64,000 nt of DNA from Sambucus nigra (lineage: Eukaryota; Streptophyta; Magnoliopsida; Dipsacales; Adoxaceae), in assembly GCA_949130495.1 (NCBI GenBank), contig OX422213.1:51408284-51472283 (forward strand), in the 5' to 3' direction. Every line of letters begins with the position of its first letter. Positions within the stretch are counted from its first letter, which is position 1. The notes under the pieces were generated by a model that worked only from the letters and a program-made list of their open reading frames with translations, did not search any database and had not been told where the DNA came from. Of the stretch, positions 23,401-36,033 are shown one piece after another. The position numbers and the translations under genes were made by a program.

Positions 23401-23547
23401 AATTACGGGATTACGGGTATAGTTGTCAATTACGGGATTCGACGATTGAATCGGCGCGAAAGAATCGGGAATTATCGTTGAAGTCGACCCGTGTTTTTTC
23501 GATTTCCCGATATTAATATATTTCTTCAATTTTCTACCTAATTCCAT
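23359..23547 (-). other. Possible first exon of the PMD gene
   Basis: A 62-codon minus-strand frame begins MELGRKLKKY and is rich in Ser, Asn and Ile; it runs into the 305-bp repeats. No homology is recognised. Its place between the transposon-like right end and the PMD exons, on the same strand, is the only reason to list it. It may simply be chance. Confidence 0.2.
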
Positions 23548-23984
23548 CGTGTTGACAAGATCTGATTTGGAGGATTTCTATATCTAAATTGGGACTGATT
23601 TGAAATTATTTTTGGGAATAAATGAAATGATTTTTTAGAGTATATGAATAAATTTAGGAAAAATATATAAAAAGTTTGGACTGAATTATATGACACTGAA
23701 ATGTAAAAATTTTGAGTAAATAAGAAAAGAAGATGGAGGAAGAAGATAGGTATCGATGAAAATGGAGAAGATGAAGATGCAGAAAGAAGATGAAGATGAA
23801 CTGAATAAATATAAACGGATGCAGAAGAATGAAGAAGGTTCCTGAATATATAAACGGAGAATGTTACCGTTTAAATATGGCCGTTAGGTTCTTACGAACT
23901 TCCTACGAACCTCATTTGTCCGTAACAAGTTCCTACGAACTATAGAAGTTCGTATGATCTCCCCCACTATTTGTTGCCCATTTG

Positions 23985-24030
23985 GGCGAAAGGTAAAATA
24001 CACACACGCACCTCACACCTACCTTTCGCC
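23985..24030. repeat. 11-bp perfect inverted repeat
   Basis: GGCGAAAGGTA at 23985-23995 is matched by TACCTTTCGCC at 24020-24030 around a 24-base loop of CA-rich sequence. It sits just inside the Harbinger-like terminus and could form a hairpin or serve as paired protein sites. Confidence 0.85.
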
Positions 24031-24036
24031 GATTCC

Positions 24037-24056
24037 CACCATTACGGATGCTCTTA
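24037..24056 (-). mobile_element. PIF/Harbinger-like terminal inverted repeat end with TTA target site
   Basis: Read from the right edge inward on the minus strand, GAGCATCCGTAATGGTGGG follows the trinucleotide TTA (24054-24056). Plant PIF/Harbinger elements and derived MITEs typically begin GAGCATC(C/T)... and duplicate TTA or TAA. The inner sequence (ATATGGCCGTTAGG, CCGTTTAAATATGG) also resembles Harbinger 5' leaders. I could not find the matching left terminus, so the element is either truncated or wrongly classed. Confidence 0.5.
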
Positions 24057-25376
24057 GTTGAGCAGATCTTGCACATCTTTGGCCAGCTGTACGTCCGTCC
24101 TTAAAAAGCCACTCAGTGTCAGTTCATTTTGTGTACAGATTTCACGCATGTGTTTTATGTTGTAGAGTTGGTATCAATAGAGACAATATCTCACAAGTAT
24201 TGACTGTTGACGATTTGCAAGATATCATTAATGACTATGGACTCTTTATATCAATTTATCCCCTAGACTAACGTATTGTGCAGGAGTCTATTCAAAGATA
24301 TCCATCAGTATTATTGTCAGAAATTTATTTTGAGAATGCTAATATCATGTCTCAACATCCATATTTTTATGGTGAAGATAAGAATTGAAAATTTGCAGAT
24401 TATTTTTGAAGATCACTTCATCTCAGAAAATCAAGAGCATTTAATGCTCATAATGGATGTGTCTAACAACTAGTTTTGAAGACCTCATATTAAAGCTTTC
24501 AAGAGATGCATTTGAAGACACACCTACAAGAATGAACATGAGCAAGACTTGAAAATTTATTGAGAGTATTTATCACTCAGCTACTACATTCAAGAGAGCA
24601 ATTAATTGTAGAATCTGCTCAATCATTGAAGAAGACTTGTGCCTACAACAATATCATTTATTGAAGTCTCATTAAAGAAGAAGAAACTCAGATTACAAAT
24701 TGTATTTTAAGGAGTTTCATTATTCTACATTGTACCAAAAATATTCAGATTTGTTTGAAGCTTTGTAGAAGCTTCGAATTGTTGTACGGTGATTGGTTCC
24801 TACCGGCAAGTGGGCCATGGGGTTTGAAGCTCGAAGTTAGCTTGCAAACAGTTGTATGCGGTGGTTTGATCCTACCCGCAAGTGGATCAGGTTTAGTGAA
24901 GCGCAAAGGATACGGGGGCTCTAGGCGCGTGGACGTAGGCCGGGATTTGGCCGAACCATGTTAAATTTCGGTGTCATTTACTTTCTGCACTTTTATTTAT
25001 TTATTTATTTGCATATGCTTGCTTGAGATAATATTTTTAGCATACTAACTTGCAAATAATTAATTTCAAAATTTGACTAAATTAATTTTAAGGTTAAAAT
25101 AACTGTTTTCGAATTAAATAATTATTTTTAGAATATCAATTTATATTAAACACGAAAATTAAATTAATATTCTTAGAGTGTTAAAATCTGTATTTCTAGT
25201 TGTTTAAATTAGTTGGTTGCATTTATTTGATATCGTTGGATTTATTCTTTAAAGATTTATTAATCTGAAAATTGTTAAAGTTTTGTAAATTAAATATTTT
25301 TCTGAAATATTAATTTGATTTAAAAATTTGCTAAACTCAATTCACCCCCCCCCCCCCTCTTGAGTATAATTTGGGC
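24057..25376 (+). repeat. Probable copia LTR remnant
   Basis: No intact gene. The stretch around 24830-24970 has the features of a SIRE-type LTR middle: paired TACC(G/C)GCAAGTGG blocks, then GGGGGCTCTAGGCGCGTGGACGTAGG and TTGGCCGAACCATGTTAAAT. The right end AATTCAC, 13 C, TCTTGAGTATAATTTGGG resembles the 3' end of such LTRs. The left boundary is unclear and no tRNA primer site follows, so it is listed as a remnant. The same kind of GTGCAGGA sequence near 24281 occurs in the interior of the first copia element (near 4894). Confidence 0.5.
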
Positions 25377-26403
25377 AATTGTAGTTACTTTAAAAGCCTT
25401 CAAATTGCCTTTATGTTGATGATATGTGATAAAGGGGGAAACCGCGATGCAAGTGTATAAAGATATACGCCAGTCGTTATGCTCGACTCCCACCGCTATG
25501 CAAAAACCTAGACTATGGACTACACTATTTTAAGGTAGAACAACGGCCAGACTGGGTATCAAAATCCACAAAGACTAGTTGTTAGAATTTAATTGGTTTA
25601 TTACTTCAGGAATAAAAGTGTAAAAAATAAATGTTAATAAAAAGAAAAGATAACTAGGCATGGGTATTACTAAGATTAATAAAAGCAAAATAAAAACAAA
25701 ACTATAGGTTGCGACTAATATCCCTCACCTTGGTTTATTGCATATAAATGGTTACATGGGACAACGAATTTAGTAGGATTGAATCTCACTTTGACAGTTA
25801 GTTAAATCTAGAGTTGTCACCCCTAAATCGTCATAAAAGCTTAACATGATTTTAGCGTCTACAGATACCTCGAAAATTACACCCGCAAGGTCGTAAATAC
25901 GAAGCATACATGATATACCCCATTAAATATCTTAGGTGTAAAGTCAAGGACAACCTAATCCAATTAAATGCATAAACTCCACCAGTAAAGCAAAGCAACC
26001 CATTGAAACCAAGGTGAGTTCAATCAATCACAAGCTAGGTTAAATTAGCTACACAAGTGTATAAAAGACATGTATTTAATGCAAGAAATAAAGGAAGCAA
26101 GTAAAGAAAGCAATAAATCTACACTACAAAGCAAGTAAATAAAAGACAAGTAAGAAATGAAGAAATACAAACAATGGAAGCTTGGATTGATGGAGAAGAT
26201 GAATAGTGTTCTTACACAACCACAAATGGGTAAACCCTCTGTATGGATAAACCCTAGGAGGGAGAAAATTGCACACTCGCAATCCCTATCCAAATCCAAA
26301 CCACCCTAAAACAAACCTAACCTAAAGATAAAATAAATATACCTTACAAAATAAACAAACGATTCTATTTATAGTAAGTAACAAAAGAAAAAAAGGAAAA
26401 ACG
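25377..26403. other. Unassigned, no gene seen
   Basis: About 1 kb of AT-rich DNA without coding signal. AAAGGGGGAA at 25431-25440 looks like a polypurine tract, which would make this the edge of another degenerate LTR element, but no LTR start can be fixed. Confidence 0.5.
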
Positions 26404-29314
26404 TGACACCCCGCCTAATTAAAAATCGGGTGTTCAGTCCTTTATTAAATTAATTCAGAATATCCGGTTGGTTCAGAATATGCATCACTGTCGAAAACTT
26501 TATTATTAACACTAATCACCTAATATTTAAAAAGGTTGATGTCAAAATTTTATCTTTTAATTAACATAAAATCAAATTAACCAATTTCTAATCATACACC
26601 ATTCAAACGAATCTCATATGAAATGAAATGACTAAGGCAATAAATGTGACTGGAGTAAACACTTCGAGCCTAAATTCCAAATACAATAATCCGACAAAGT
26701 AAACCTACAACTGAAAGAAGTAATAAATGAATCCACAATCTTTGACTGTCTAAATGAGTAAAAAGGGGCAACATGCCTTAACTGAAATATATAACTCAAG
26801 ATGCAGTAATGAGAAACATGGAGGCATCTACTACCAAGTCCTGTAACTTCTACAACAGCCACAACTCGTCAAATGAACGAAACTCCTATCGTCCATGTGG
26901 CTGGGCACCTAAAATAATTTGACAAAAGAAAAGAGATTTGCAATAAACGGGTCAGAGCCCGAGTTGAAAACAGTTTAAAAATCAGCAAGTGCTTAAAGGA
27001 AAACAATAGCACATATAGTGTACATGTTAGATCCTCGTACTCTCACTTGAGATACTCACATCTCATCTAATGTGCACACCTAACGCATAAAGTTCTCTCC
27101 TCCTAGCTATGCTGCCCCGCCTAACTATCTCGAAGTTAACTATTGTCACACCAATAATCTCATGCGTTTACCCATATCAACCCTATCACGTATTACAATA
27201 TGTTTAAGGATAGGTATTCACATACACAATAATTTTCCCATAGGAATTCTCTTTCTTCACTAAGAATATTTTTCAATATCATTATTTCCATATCTACTAA
27301 ACACGTACAGTAGATTAAGTAACAGGTATACATATATTTATCTCTCTCTATATATATACTAATTCATCACCCCTGGGTTAAGCCCCCCTTAGTGCAATGC
27401 ATACTCTGCTATCGTGTCCCGGTGCATCGCTCATTGCATGAAGGACTATAGGTTCAATCTCTCCTGAACCATAAAAAATAAACACACATATTGGAGGCGA
27501 ACATAGTTCCAAGCCTATGGGATAAGCACATACCTAAGCACCCATATGACCATTAACACTATCGTTCTCACTGATAGCCCATACCAATGTTCTATATTCT
27601 AGTGATATGAATCAAAATTCCCCCGAAGGCTCCGTAAGATATGATCGTCCACAACGCACAACCTCCACACAATAATTCAACCAATAGATACATACACCCA
27701 ACTTATAATAATCATTAGGTATTCACACAATCCAAATACCCGAATTTATATGTAGTATTATTATCTCTAATACTAATGTTACCCTCTGCGTACGATTAAT
27801 CTCCCTATCTTATATATTCCATAAGGTCCTCTCTTTCCAACATATTCCCTTTGTAATTCACACAATCATCTCACCACTAGGCTATGTAATGAAGTTATTC
27901 AAGAATAGCGTAGGCCATTCTCTCTCACTCGAATTAAGATTGTAAGATTTTAACTTGTCCGGACAAAGATTAAAATTGCTAAAATCTCGTTAGAAGTGGG
28001 GAAATTTTCGTTCGAACGAAACTTCGAACTAACAGGCATTGAATTTTCGTTAGAATCTCGTTCAAACGAGGTCGTTCGAATAGGGTGGGGTCGTTCAAAC
28101 GAGATCCCCAACTTCGAAAGAAATAATCTCTAAATTCTCGTTGGACAGGTCGTTGGAAATCGCGTTCGAACGTCACAGGTTATTCGAACGAGATTACCGA
28201 ACTTTGTCCCTGACCTCCTAAACCTGCATTTTTTCAACTTTTTCATCACCCAAATCATACAAAACTCATCCTAACTCAAATCCAACGATTCTAACCTATA
28301 CCCCTAGTAATAAAATGCTTTGTAACACATTTAAACATCAAATCCTTTAAAATTATAACATGAATTCGAATTAATTCCTCAAATCATCAAAAAGTCCTAA
28401 ATTCACATAGTTAGCATTAATCACAACTAAACCCAGATTTAAATTCGTGATTTAAACATGTAAAATTCAGATTTCTAAGCCCCAATATATTGTTATTCAT
28501 CTACATGCAAAACCTATACCACAATCATAGATTTAAAACCCAATTTCAGTCCCAATTCCATAATATCATGAATAAATCACTAACTAATTTAACATGGACA
28601 TTATATGCTCTAAAATTTAGCAAGATAAACACTCAACTTTTCATGAAGGCATTAATCATCGAATGAAACGGGTATAGATGCATTCCTCTCTTCCCGGTCT
28701 ACACGTTGATGATGTTTTTGGTGAAAGGTGAATGGGTTTGGCCTTGGAACTCCTAGGAACCTCTTCTCCTTCTTCCTCTTGGACTCTCTCTTGGGTTTAT
28801 CAGTCATTTACCCTAACTCTCCCACGTACATGCAGATATATTTCTCCAATTTCGTCCATTAATTAATCCCAATTTTTCAAAAGATAAAAATACCCCTCCG
28901 GGGTATCGGGTTGGCTTAAAGTTGCCCCGAACTCCAAACTAAACCCCCAAGTAGACTTTTTTGACTATCTCGATCCTTACGGACACATTGGCGTACTCAA
29001 AACAGCCATCCAAATAACCAAAAATAAAATTACATTTTAATTTCTCATTTAAGTCCCGACATGACTCACATGCGCGTCCCAACTTAGTGTAATGTAACTG
29101 CCGTATTTTTTCACTCACGACAACTTTAATATTTTCATAATTAAATATTACTTTATGAGTAAGTAGCATTCAACATAATTCTCACCAATAAATACCAACT
29201 CTCATGACACTAGTAATTATTTACTTAAATCCAGATTAATTATAAATAATTTGCTATTTAAATTAATTAATCCCATAATTAAAATAAAATCTTTCAAAAA
29301 TACGGGGTATTACA
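26404..29314 (-). repeat. LTR A: 3' LTR of minus-strand Ty3-gypsy chromovirus
   Basis: On the minus strand it starts TGTAATACCCCGTA directly after the polypurine tract and ends in GGGGTGTCA at 26404; length about 2.9 kb, with TG...CA ends. It shares blocks with LTRs C and D, for example ACTCGGGCTCTGACCCGTTT (here about 26946-26966) followed by a GGTGCCCAGCCACA-like block. Short reading frames inside it (for example 26632-26862 and 27979-28176) are not genes. The palindrome cluster is listed separately. Confidence 0.85.
27984..28195. repeat. Palindrome cluster CGTTCGAACG in LTR A
   Basis: A perfect 16-bp palindrome (TTTCGTTCGAACGAAA) lies at 28006-28021. Six or more related copies follow over the next 170 bp (TCGTTCAAACGA, CGTTCGAA, GCGTTCGAACGT, TTCGAACGAGA). 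The word is the same as in the copia LTR at 5456-5673, although the two elements belong to different superfamilies. Confidence 0.9.
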
Positions 29315-31690
29315 TACTTCCCCCCTAATAACGAAATTTCGTTTCAAAATTCGAAAACGAGTAGACTCCTCGACATTATGATGCCGCCACTGAACACATA
29401 CTAACGGCACTATATTTGACCTCAATTTCCTCTCATTACTGTCTAGGATAGCAACTGGCCCCTCCTCATAGGAACTATCGAGATGTAGGTCAATATCCTC
29501 CAAAGCAATATGAGTGTCGGCCATATTATCCCAAAGATATCTCATCAGCGAAGAAATATGGATCACGTCATGAATCCTATGCAAGTGCTCTGGTAACCCA
29601 AGTCTGTAAACTACTGGCCCAATCCTCTCAATAATAGGGAATGGCCCTACATACCTCGGCGCCAGCTTCCCTTTCTTCCCAAACCGCATTACCCCCTTCA
29701 TAGGAGATACTCGTAACAACACCTGGTCCCCCAAATTGAACTATGAAAGAACTTCTTGGCATCGACATAGCTCTTCTATCTATCCTAAGCAACTCGAATA
29801 CGGCTCTGAATCATCTCAATCATGGCTGAGGTATCCTGAATCACCTTTGGCCCAAGTAGCTTGTTGTCCCCCACCTCTAGCCAACACTCTGGAGAACGTC
29901 AAGTCCTACCATATAATGCCTCGAATGGAGCCATGTCAATAGTAAACTGGTAGGAGTTATTATAAGCAAACTCCACCAGTGGGAGGTTCTGCTCCCAACC
30001 CCCGCCCAAGTCGAGGATACACATCCAAAATATATCCTCTAATATCTGATTTGTTCGCTCTGTCTGCCCATCCGTCTGCAGGTGATAGGCCGAACTCAAT
30101 CATAACTCCGTGCCCATGGCCTCCTGAAAGCTCTCAAAAAATTGGGACATGAAGATCTTGTTTCGGTCGAACACAATATCAAGGGGCACCCCGTGGAGTC
30201 TCACTACCTCTGCAATGAAGATCTGAGTGTACTGCCCCGTAGTATAATCGGTATAAACTGGGAGAAAATAAACAACCTTGGTCAACCGATCCACAATCAC
30301 CCATATGGAATCGTGACCCCTCTGCAAGGTAGGCAGCCCTGTGATAAAATCCATGGAAATGCTCTCTCATTTCCACATAGGGATCTCTAACGGCTGTAGG
30401 AGACCTGGCGGTCCACTTTTATCAGCTAACAAGTGGTACATTTCGAAACAAAATAGGCGATGTCCTTCTTCATTCCACTCCACTAGTACTGTCACCTCAT
30501 ATCCTAGTATATCTTATTCCCTCCGGGATGTACCTCAAATCGTGATCCATGCGACTCCTCCATCAATGCATGTCATAACTCCTCCCTCTCTCGAATTACT
30601 AGTCTACCATTAAAGCATAAGTCCCCATTTGAGCTCACAGAATACGATTCTGCCCCCTCGGCTAGAAGCTGTACAATTCGATCCGGACTGAATGAGTCTG
30701 CTGCCTGAGCCTGTATCACCCTAGTAACGATCTCAGGTGTAACTGTCATCACTGACATGAATTAGCGGGCAACCACATACTGATGTCCGATTTCCTTCCA
30801 TTTCACCTTCCATACCTCGACCACCTCACCTGCTGGCCTACGGCTCAACGCGTCTGCTATCACGTTAGCCTTCCCCAGGTGGATATGGATGTCGAAATGA
30901 TAGTCCTTCACAAATTCAAGCCACCTCCACTGATGCATATTCAACTCCCACTGCGTGAATAGGTAATGCAGTATCTTGTGATCTGTGAATAGGCAAAATT
31001 TCTCCCCTAAGAGATAATGTCTCCATACCCGATGTGCAAACACGACTACCGCTAACTCCAAGTCGTGGGTGGGGTAACTTCTCTCGTGAGGCTTAAGATT
31101 ACGGGAAGCTTAAGTCATATCCTTATCCTCCTGCTGAAGCACACCCCCAAGTCCTAGTAAGTACGCATCAGTATAAATCAGGTATTCCACCCCCGGCTTG
31201 GGTAGTGCTAGAACTAGTGCTAAAGTCAACTTATCCTTCATCTCATCAAAAGCCAACTGACAGACATCATCCTATATAAATGGCACCCCTTTGCGAGTCA
31301 AATTTGTCATCGGACCCGCTATCTTTGAGAATCCCTGAATAAATCGCTTGTATTATCCATCCATCCCTAAGAAACTACGTATATCTAACGACGTCGTGGG
31401 CTGTCCCCACTCCCTCACCGCTGACACCTTCCCCGGATCTATGGATATGCGCTCTATGTGCCCTAAAAATTGAACTTCTCTCAGCCAGAACCCACACTTC
31501 TCATATTTTGCATACAACTCGTGCTCTCAAAGTGTCTGTAAAACCAGCCTCAAATGCTCGGCATGCTGCTCCTCAGTCTGAGAATAAATCAGTATGTCAT
31601 CAATGAAGATAGTGACAAACTGATCTAAGAACTCTCTGAACACCTAGTTCATCAAGTCCATGAATACAACTAGTGCGATTCCTTGGTTGT
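29294..31690 (-). pseudogene. pol: Ty3-gypsy chromovirus pol (RT, RNase H, integrase, chromodomain), decayed and 5'-truncated
   Basis: Minus-strand pieces in order. About 31690-31440: reverse transcriptase with FMDLMN and the catalytic FIDD. 31061-30762: RNase H (FTDHK ... [13 protein letters not shown]). 30758-30573: pre-integrase. About 30480-30440: Cys pair of the HHCC finger. 30354-30100: integrase core with MDFITGLP and FDR, both catalytic Asp kept. 30099-29899: catalytic Glu in DGQTERTNQ. 29734-29294: GPF/Y-type C-terminus and a chromodomain-like end. This enzyme set copies and integrates the element into chromodomain-bound heterochromatin. Several stops break the frame, e.g. TGA between GTEL and LSSAYH. 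Upstream RT, protease and gag are missing; similarity stops near 31690. Confidence 0.88.
29315..29327 (-). other. Polypurine tract of the LTR A element
   Basis: On the minus strand TAGGGGGGAAGTA lies between the end of the chromodomain region and the LTR start, as expected for a plus-strand primer. Confidence 0.85.
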
Positions 31691-33523
31691 ACTTCAATTG
31701 AGTGATGTCCCATACATGAACCTTAATAAACGTTGGAAGTTTGGCGGCGTTATGGGATGCTAGAGTCTTGAGTTTGAATGACAATCATTGTACGTAAGGA
31801 GATAACACATTGAGTTGAGAGCTATTATAATGTATAAGGCTAGTGGAGCCGGGTAGTGATGTGTAGGAAACACTGGGGACATTTGTACACCACTATTGGA
31901 TATGTGGGACAACCTTGAGAATCATTAAGTCACGCTTAGTAGATTAACTAAGTATAACCATACGGTATAGACACACCGAGCAAGTGGGGTCAAGTTACAT
32001 CTATGATGTTTGTGCAGATATGCGCATGATATAGGGTGTATAGGTCCCCTGGTTAGTTTGGTTTTCATAATAGTTCGAGTTAAAGGGATATGGTAATAAA
32101 TGTGTTGAACCGTATGCCTATGGGGCCAGTATTTGAAGAGAAAAATGGACTAAACTTTGATATATATACATATATATATGGGTTCAAAAACTGTGGAGAC
32201 AGAGGTGAGAAATCCCAATATCCAAGGGATGATCTAACAAGTTTAGGAGAATCAAGTGAAGACTTATTCAATAGAATGTTGAGGGTGGCTTAGGCATAAT
32301 AGGATGTTGATTTTACTAGGTGAGGAGGACCTATAAAGTGCACAGTTTGGAGCAACCGCATGGGTCACAATTTTGAAGTACCCCATGAAAGGGAGTAAGA
32401 TGTACCATGTGACGTCTCCGAATCGATCCACCAGAATTTTTTAATAATTGGTGATTCCAGGGATGGAATAGATAGGTAGACTGATGAAGTTCATTGTTGG
32501 GTTACCAACATTATGAATAGGTCAATATTTACATTTGGTTTGTGGGATAGGTTGACCGAGGCAGAATAATTATTTCTAATTTGGGTGAGTTAAATTGTCA
32601 GGTAATGTATCCAATATTTCATTTGAGAGAGGAAATAAACCAACACAACATGTCTCCCAACAGTTGTTATGAATCAGGATGAGACCCTTAAGTCCCACCT
32701 CCGATTGGGAGTATCTGGAGGCGATGGGAACGAAGTGCCTTTTGAATAAGACATATTATCTGTAGACCGAGGAGTAAACGAGAAAAATGACTAGGATGTT
32801 AAAGGATGAGAGAGATGCGTATTCTAGACTTTAAGGTAATTAGGAGGAGTAATCACCATTGGTAGAGTTGTGTGTAATGACTCGTAGAAGCTATTACTAG
32901 AAAGATGCCTTTTGAGGCTTGAGGTGGGAGTCCTTGTTGTCCTCCCTGTGGTTGGTTAAGGGTGGGAAAATAAACAGTTTCACGGGTCGAAAGTGATTTA
33001 GATTCGGCCTAATCGAAGTTATTGTCGCATAGTTCAGGAACGTGATAAGAGTTACATCGTCGCGAACCAAAGAGTAAAAGACCGACATGAGTGTTTAGAA
33101 ATTATAATGGGTGCCTCCCAGGAAGGGAGCTATGTGATTTGAGTAAGAAGGGAGGCCGACACCTAGGGAAACTGGGTCATTTCCAACATTGAGATGGTAG
33201 AGCTAGTGGAGTATAGGCTCGTCTTATGGGAGTATTTTTGGCAGGTTTACGATATTTTTTCATATCATAGTATAGGTGAGACCTTAAGAATGATGGAGTA
33301 TAATAGTATCAAAGGATTGACTAGACATATCGATAATCTTGGACCGTAGTGAGTAGGCCTTCGGTTAGGATGTCAACACTAATGGGTGAATAGTGGAGGC
33401 ACCACAATATTATGACGAGTTGATTATGAGTACGTTTGGATGCCATGTGGGTAAGAATCCGAAGTTTTTAGTACCAGGCTAACCTGAATTTCGGGGACAA
33501 AATTTCTCTTCAAGGGAAAAGTA
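31691..33523 (+). other. Degenerate interior of the LTR B element, no gene recognised
   Basis: No open frame or motif is convincing. Only the last about 40 bases are diagnostic: TTTCGGGGACAAAATTTCTC followed by TTCAAGGGAAAAGTA, the usual end of a chromovirus pol plus polypurine tract on the plus strand. The segment is therefore probably the badly decayed 3' interior of a plus-strand element that meets the minus-strand pol head to head near 31690. Confidence 0.45.
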
Positions 33524-35273
33524 TGTAATACCCCGTAGTTATATATATATATATATATATAATTCAATTATATGTATTAAACTGGACATTTAAATTATGC
33601 GGGTGAGTCATAATTTAATTAAGTCAAGAAATCATGATAAATTATTAAATATTAATTTGGATGTGAAATGAATTAATATTTAAGTGACCATTTATTAAAT
33701 AGTGTGTAATAATTAGATAAAAATGAATTATGAAGTAAGTGAGTAAACACGACAGGAATTATTAATATCTTAATCGAAAATTATTCATGAGGGTTGAGAT
33801 AGGAAAATATTGACAAGTGACTCAGATGGTTATTTCAAGTGCAAGCTTGATTCAGAATGGGTTGAAATAGTCAAAATTATGTGCACGGGTATTGTGTTTA
33901 GGACTCGGGGGATTTTTAGACTCGTTGGGATTAATTAAAAACTATTTTAGCCATTTTATTGGAATGTGAAAAGCCAATTTTGGGATTCATACTTATATAT
34001 TGAAAGGATAAGTGAAAAAGAAAGGTCATTCTTGTATTCTAGAGGTTTATTGAGAGATACCAAGAGTAAGAGTAAAAGTGAAGAGAATTAGAGAGGAAAC
34101 TCAAAGGTCCAAGTGAAAAAGTGAAGAATAACTCAAGAACACTAAGGGATTGAAGATTGGGGAAGGTATTTAAGGAGATTCATCACCATCTTCATAATAT
34201 TTCACCAATACAAACTATTAAGGCAAGTGATCATTTTGCTAAATAATTGTGTTTTAATTTCTGTTATATTAAATTGAAAAAATTATTTTTAGGTGGTATT
34301 CAAACGTCAAACTTTAGGATTTGGGGAAAGGATTATGCAAATGGGTTTTAACATATACTGGTGGAAATTTATGGATGAATTTTAATCATGAAACTTTAAT
34401 ATTATGGGTTCAAAAATAGTGGAATTAATGTAGAGAAAACTTGTGATTGAATTTGTGATATACCATGTGGAGATGACATTTATCCCCATGAAAGTTACAT
34501 ATTTAGACGATGATTATATGTAATGATGAGTCCCATCGATATAAAATCTATCAAGCATAATAGGGATTAAAATAAATTATGTTGATGATTATTTTTGAGG
34601 TTGACATTGCTGAAATTCGAACTAAGAAAAATTGGGACAAATTTTTCAGGGCAAATTGGTTCGCCCCACAGCATAATAGGGGTACGGGTTGAGTGAAACT
34701 AATACATATCCAGATATCTATATGATAATATTTAATTAATTAATTTAGTGAATAATTAATTGATTATGGATATGAACTATACTGTAAAAATGGTTTATAT
34801 ACGCCACGAGTGATAGGCACGGTTATATGAAATTGTGAGAATGAACAATATTATGAAAATGATTTATATGTGCCGTGAGTGTTAGGCACGGTTAAATGGA
34901 ATTTTGAGAAACATATATGGGTACAGAGATAGTATATATGTAATATTATACCGGTGTGAATGATATAATTAATTAAGCATACCACTCTAGGGGTGTTATT
35001 AATGCAGGTTGCGCGATGTGGGTGTTCTCCCTAACGAGTGAAAGCAGGCTAAGTATCGACCCTAGATCATAGAGCTATGCGTACCTGATAAGGTTGGAAT
35101 TGAGTGAGGTAATGTTGGAATGGTTATGATCACTGTCTCAAGACAACTATTGCCTCTAATAAGTTATATTTTCAGGTACGGTAAGCGATTCTGTCTCGCT
35201 CTTTTCAGGATGAGGAAGTTATGTCCTGAAGAATAGCACACTGGATAATCTTATCTTAGGGAGTTTTATCTAG

Positions 35274-35278
35274 GAAGG
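35274..35278 (+). repeat. Target site duplication GAAGG (left)
   Basis: Lies directly before the TGTAATACCTCG start of LTR C and matches GAAGG at 39145-39149. Confidence 0.92.
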
Positions 35279-35612
35279 TGTAATACCTCGTGACTTTGGG
35301 ACTGAGAAATTAAATTTTTGGGAGAAATAAAATTTATTTAAATTGGAAGAATTTTAAAAGTTGGAAATTGAAGTCCAAAATTGGGGACGTTATAAAGTAT
35401 TCCGGATGATGATTCTGAATGCGCCATTGATTCCGGATAGGTCGAGATAGTCAAAATGACTGTCCTTGGGTTTTATTTTGGTTATGGAATATTTTTAAGT
35501 TAGGTTGACTCGAATTGGAGTAAACGAGTCATTTAAAGGGTGTATTATCATTTAAAACTGGGATTTATGTTTTAAAGACTTAAGAGGCTTACGGATCAGC
35601 CTATCTCATTTG

Positions 35613-35677
35613 TGAGAAAGAGAGAAAGAGAAAGAAAGAAAGAAAGAAAGAAGAAGAAAGGAAGAGAGAGAGGAGGG
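35613..35677 (+). repeat. Purine (GA/GAAA) tract in LTR C
   Basis: About 65 bases of almost pure A and G (GAGAAAGAGAGAAAG then GAAA repeats). It lies about 360 bp upstream of the palindrome cluster, in a likely promoter/leader region. Confidence 0.85.
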
Positions 35678-36033
35678 AACTTGGAGATTTTCGGCCCGTA
35701 CGCGATCTCGGGGACGATTCAACCTCTACAATTTCAAGGCAAGTGTTTAATCTTGCTAAATATTTCATTTGTGTATGTTATTTCATAATTGGTGTACAAA
35801 AGAATTGGATTTGGGTATATATATCAAAACTTAGAATTTTGGGTATTTAAATCTTGCATTTGATGTTCATGCTTGGGTTTAAGGGTGCATAACTTTATGA
35901 GACTAGTTATAGGATGGGTTTTGATGTGAGGAACTTGAATGGGTTAGAGTTTGATGGTTGGAAGTTGTATAAATTAATTTTGGGAAATTTAGGTTTTGGA
36001 GAAAAAGAACCAATTCGTAGCCTGCTGAACAGG

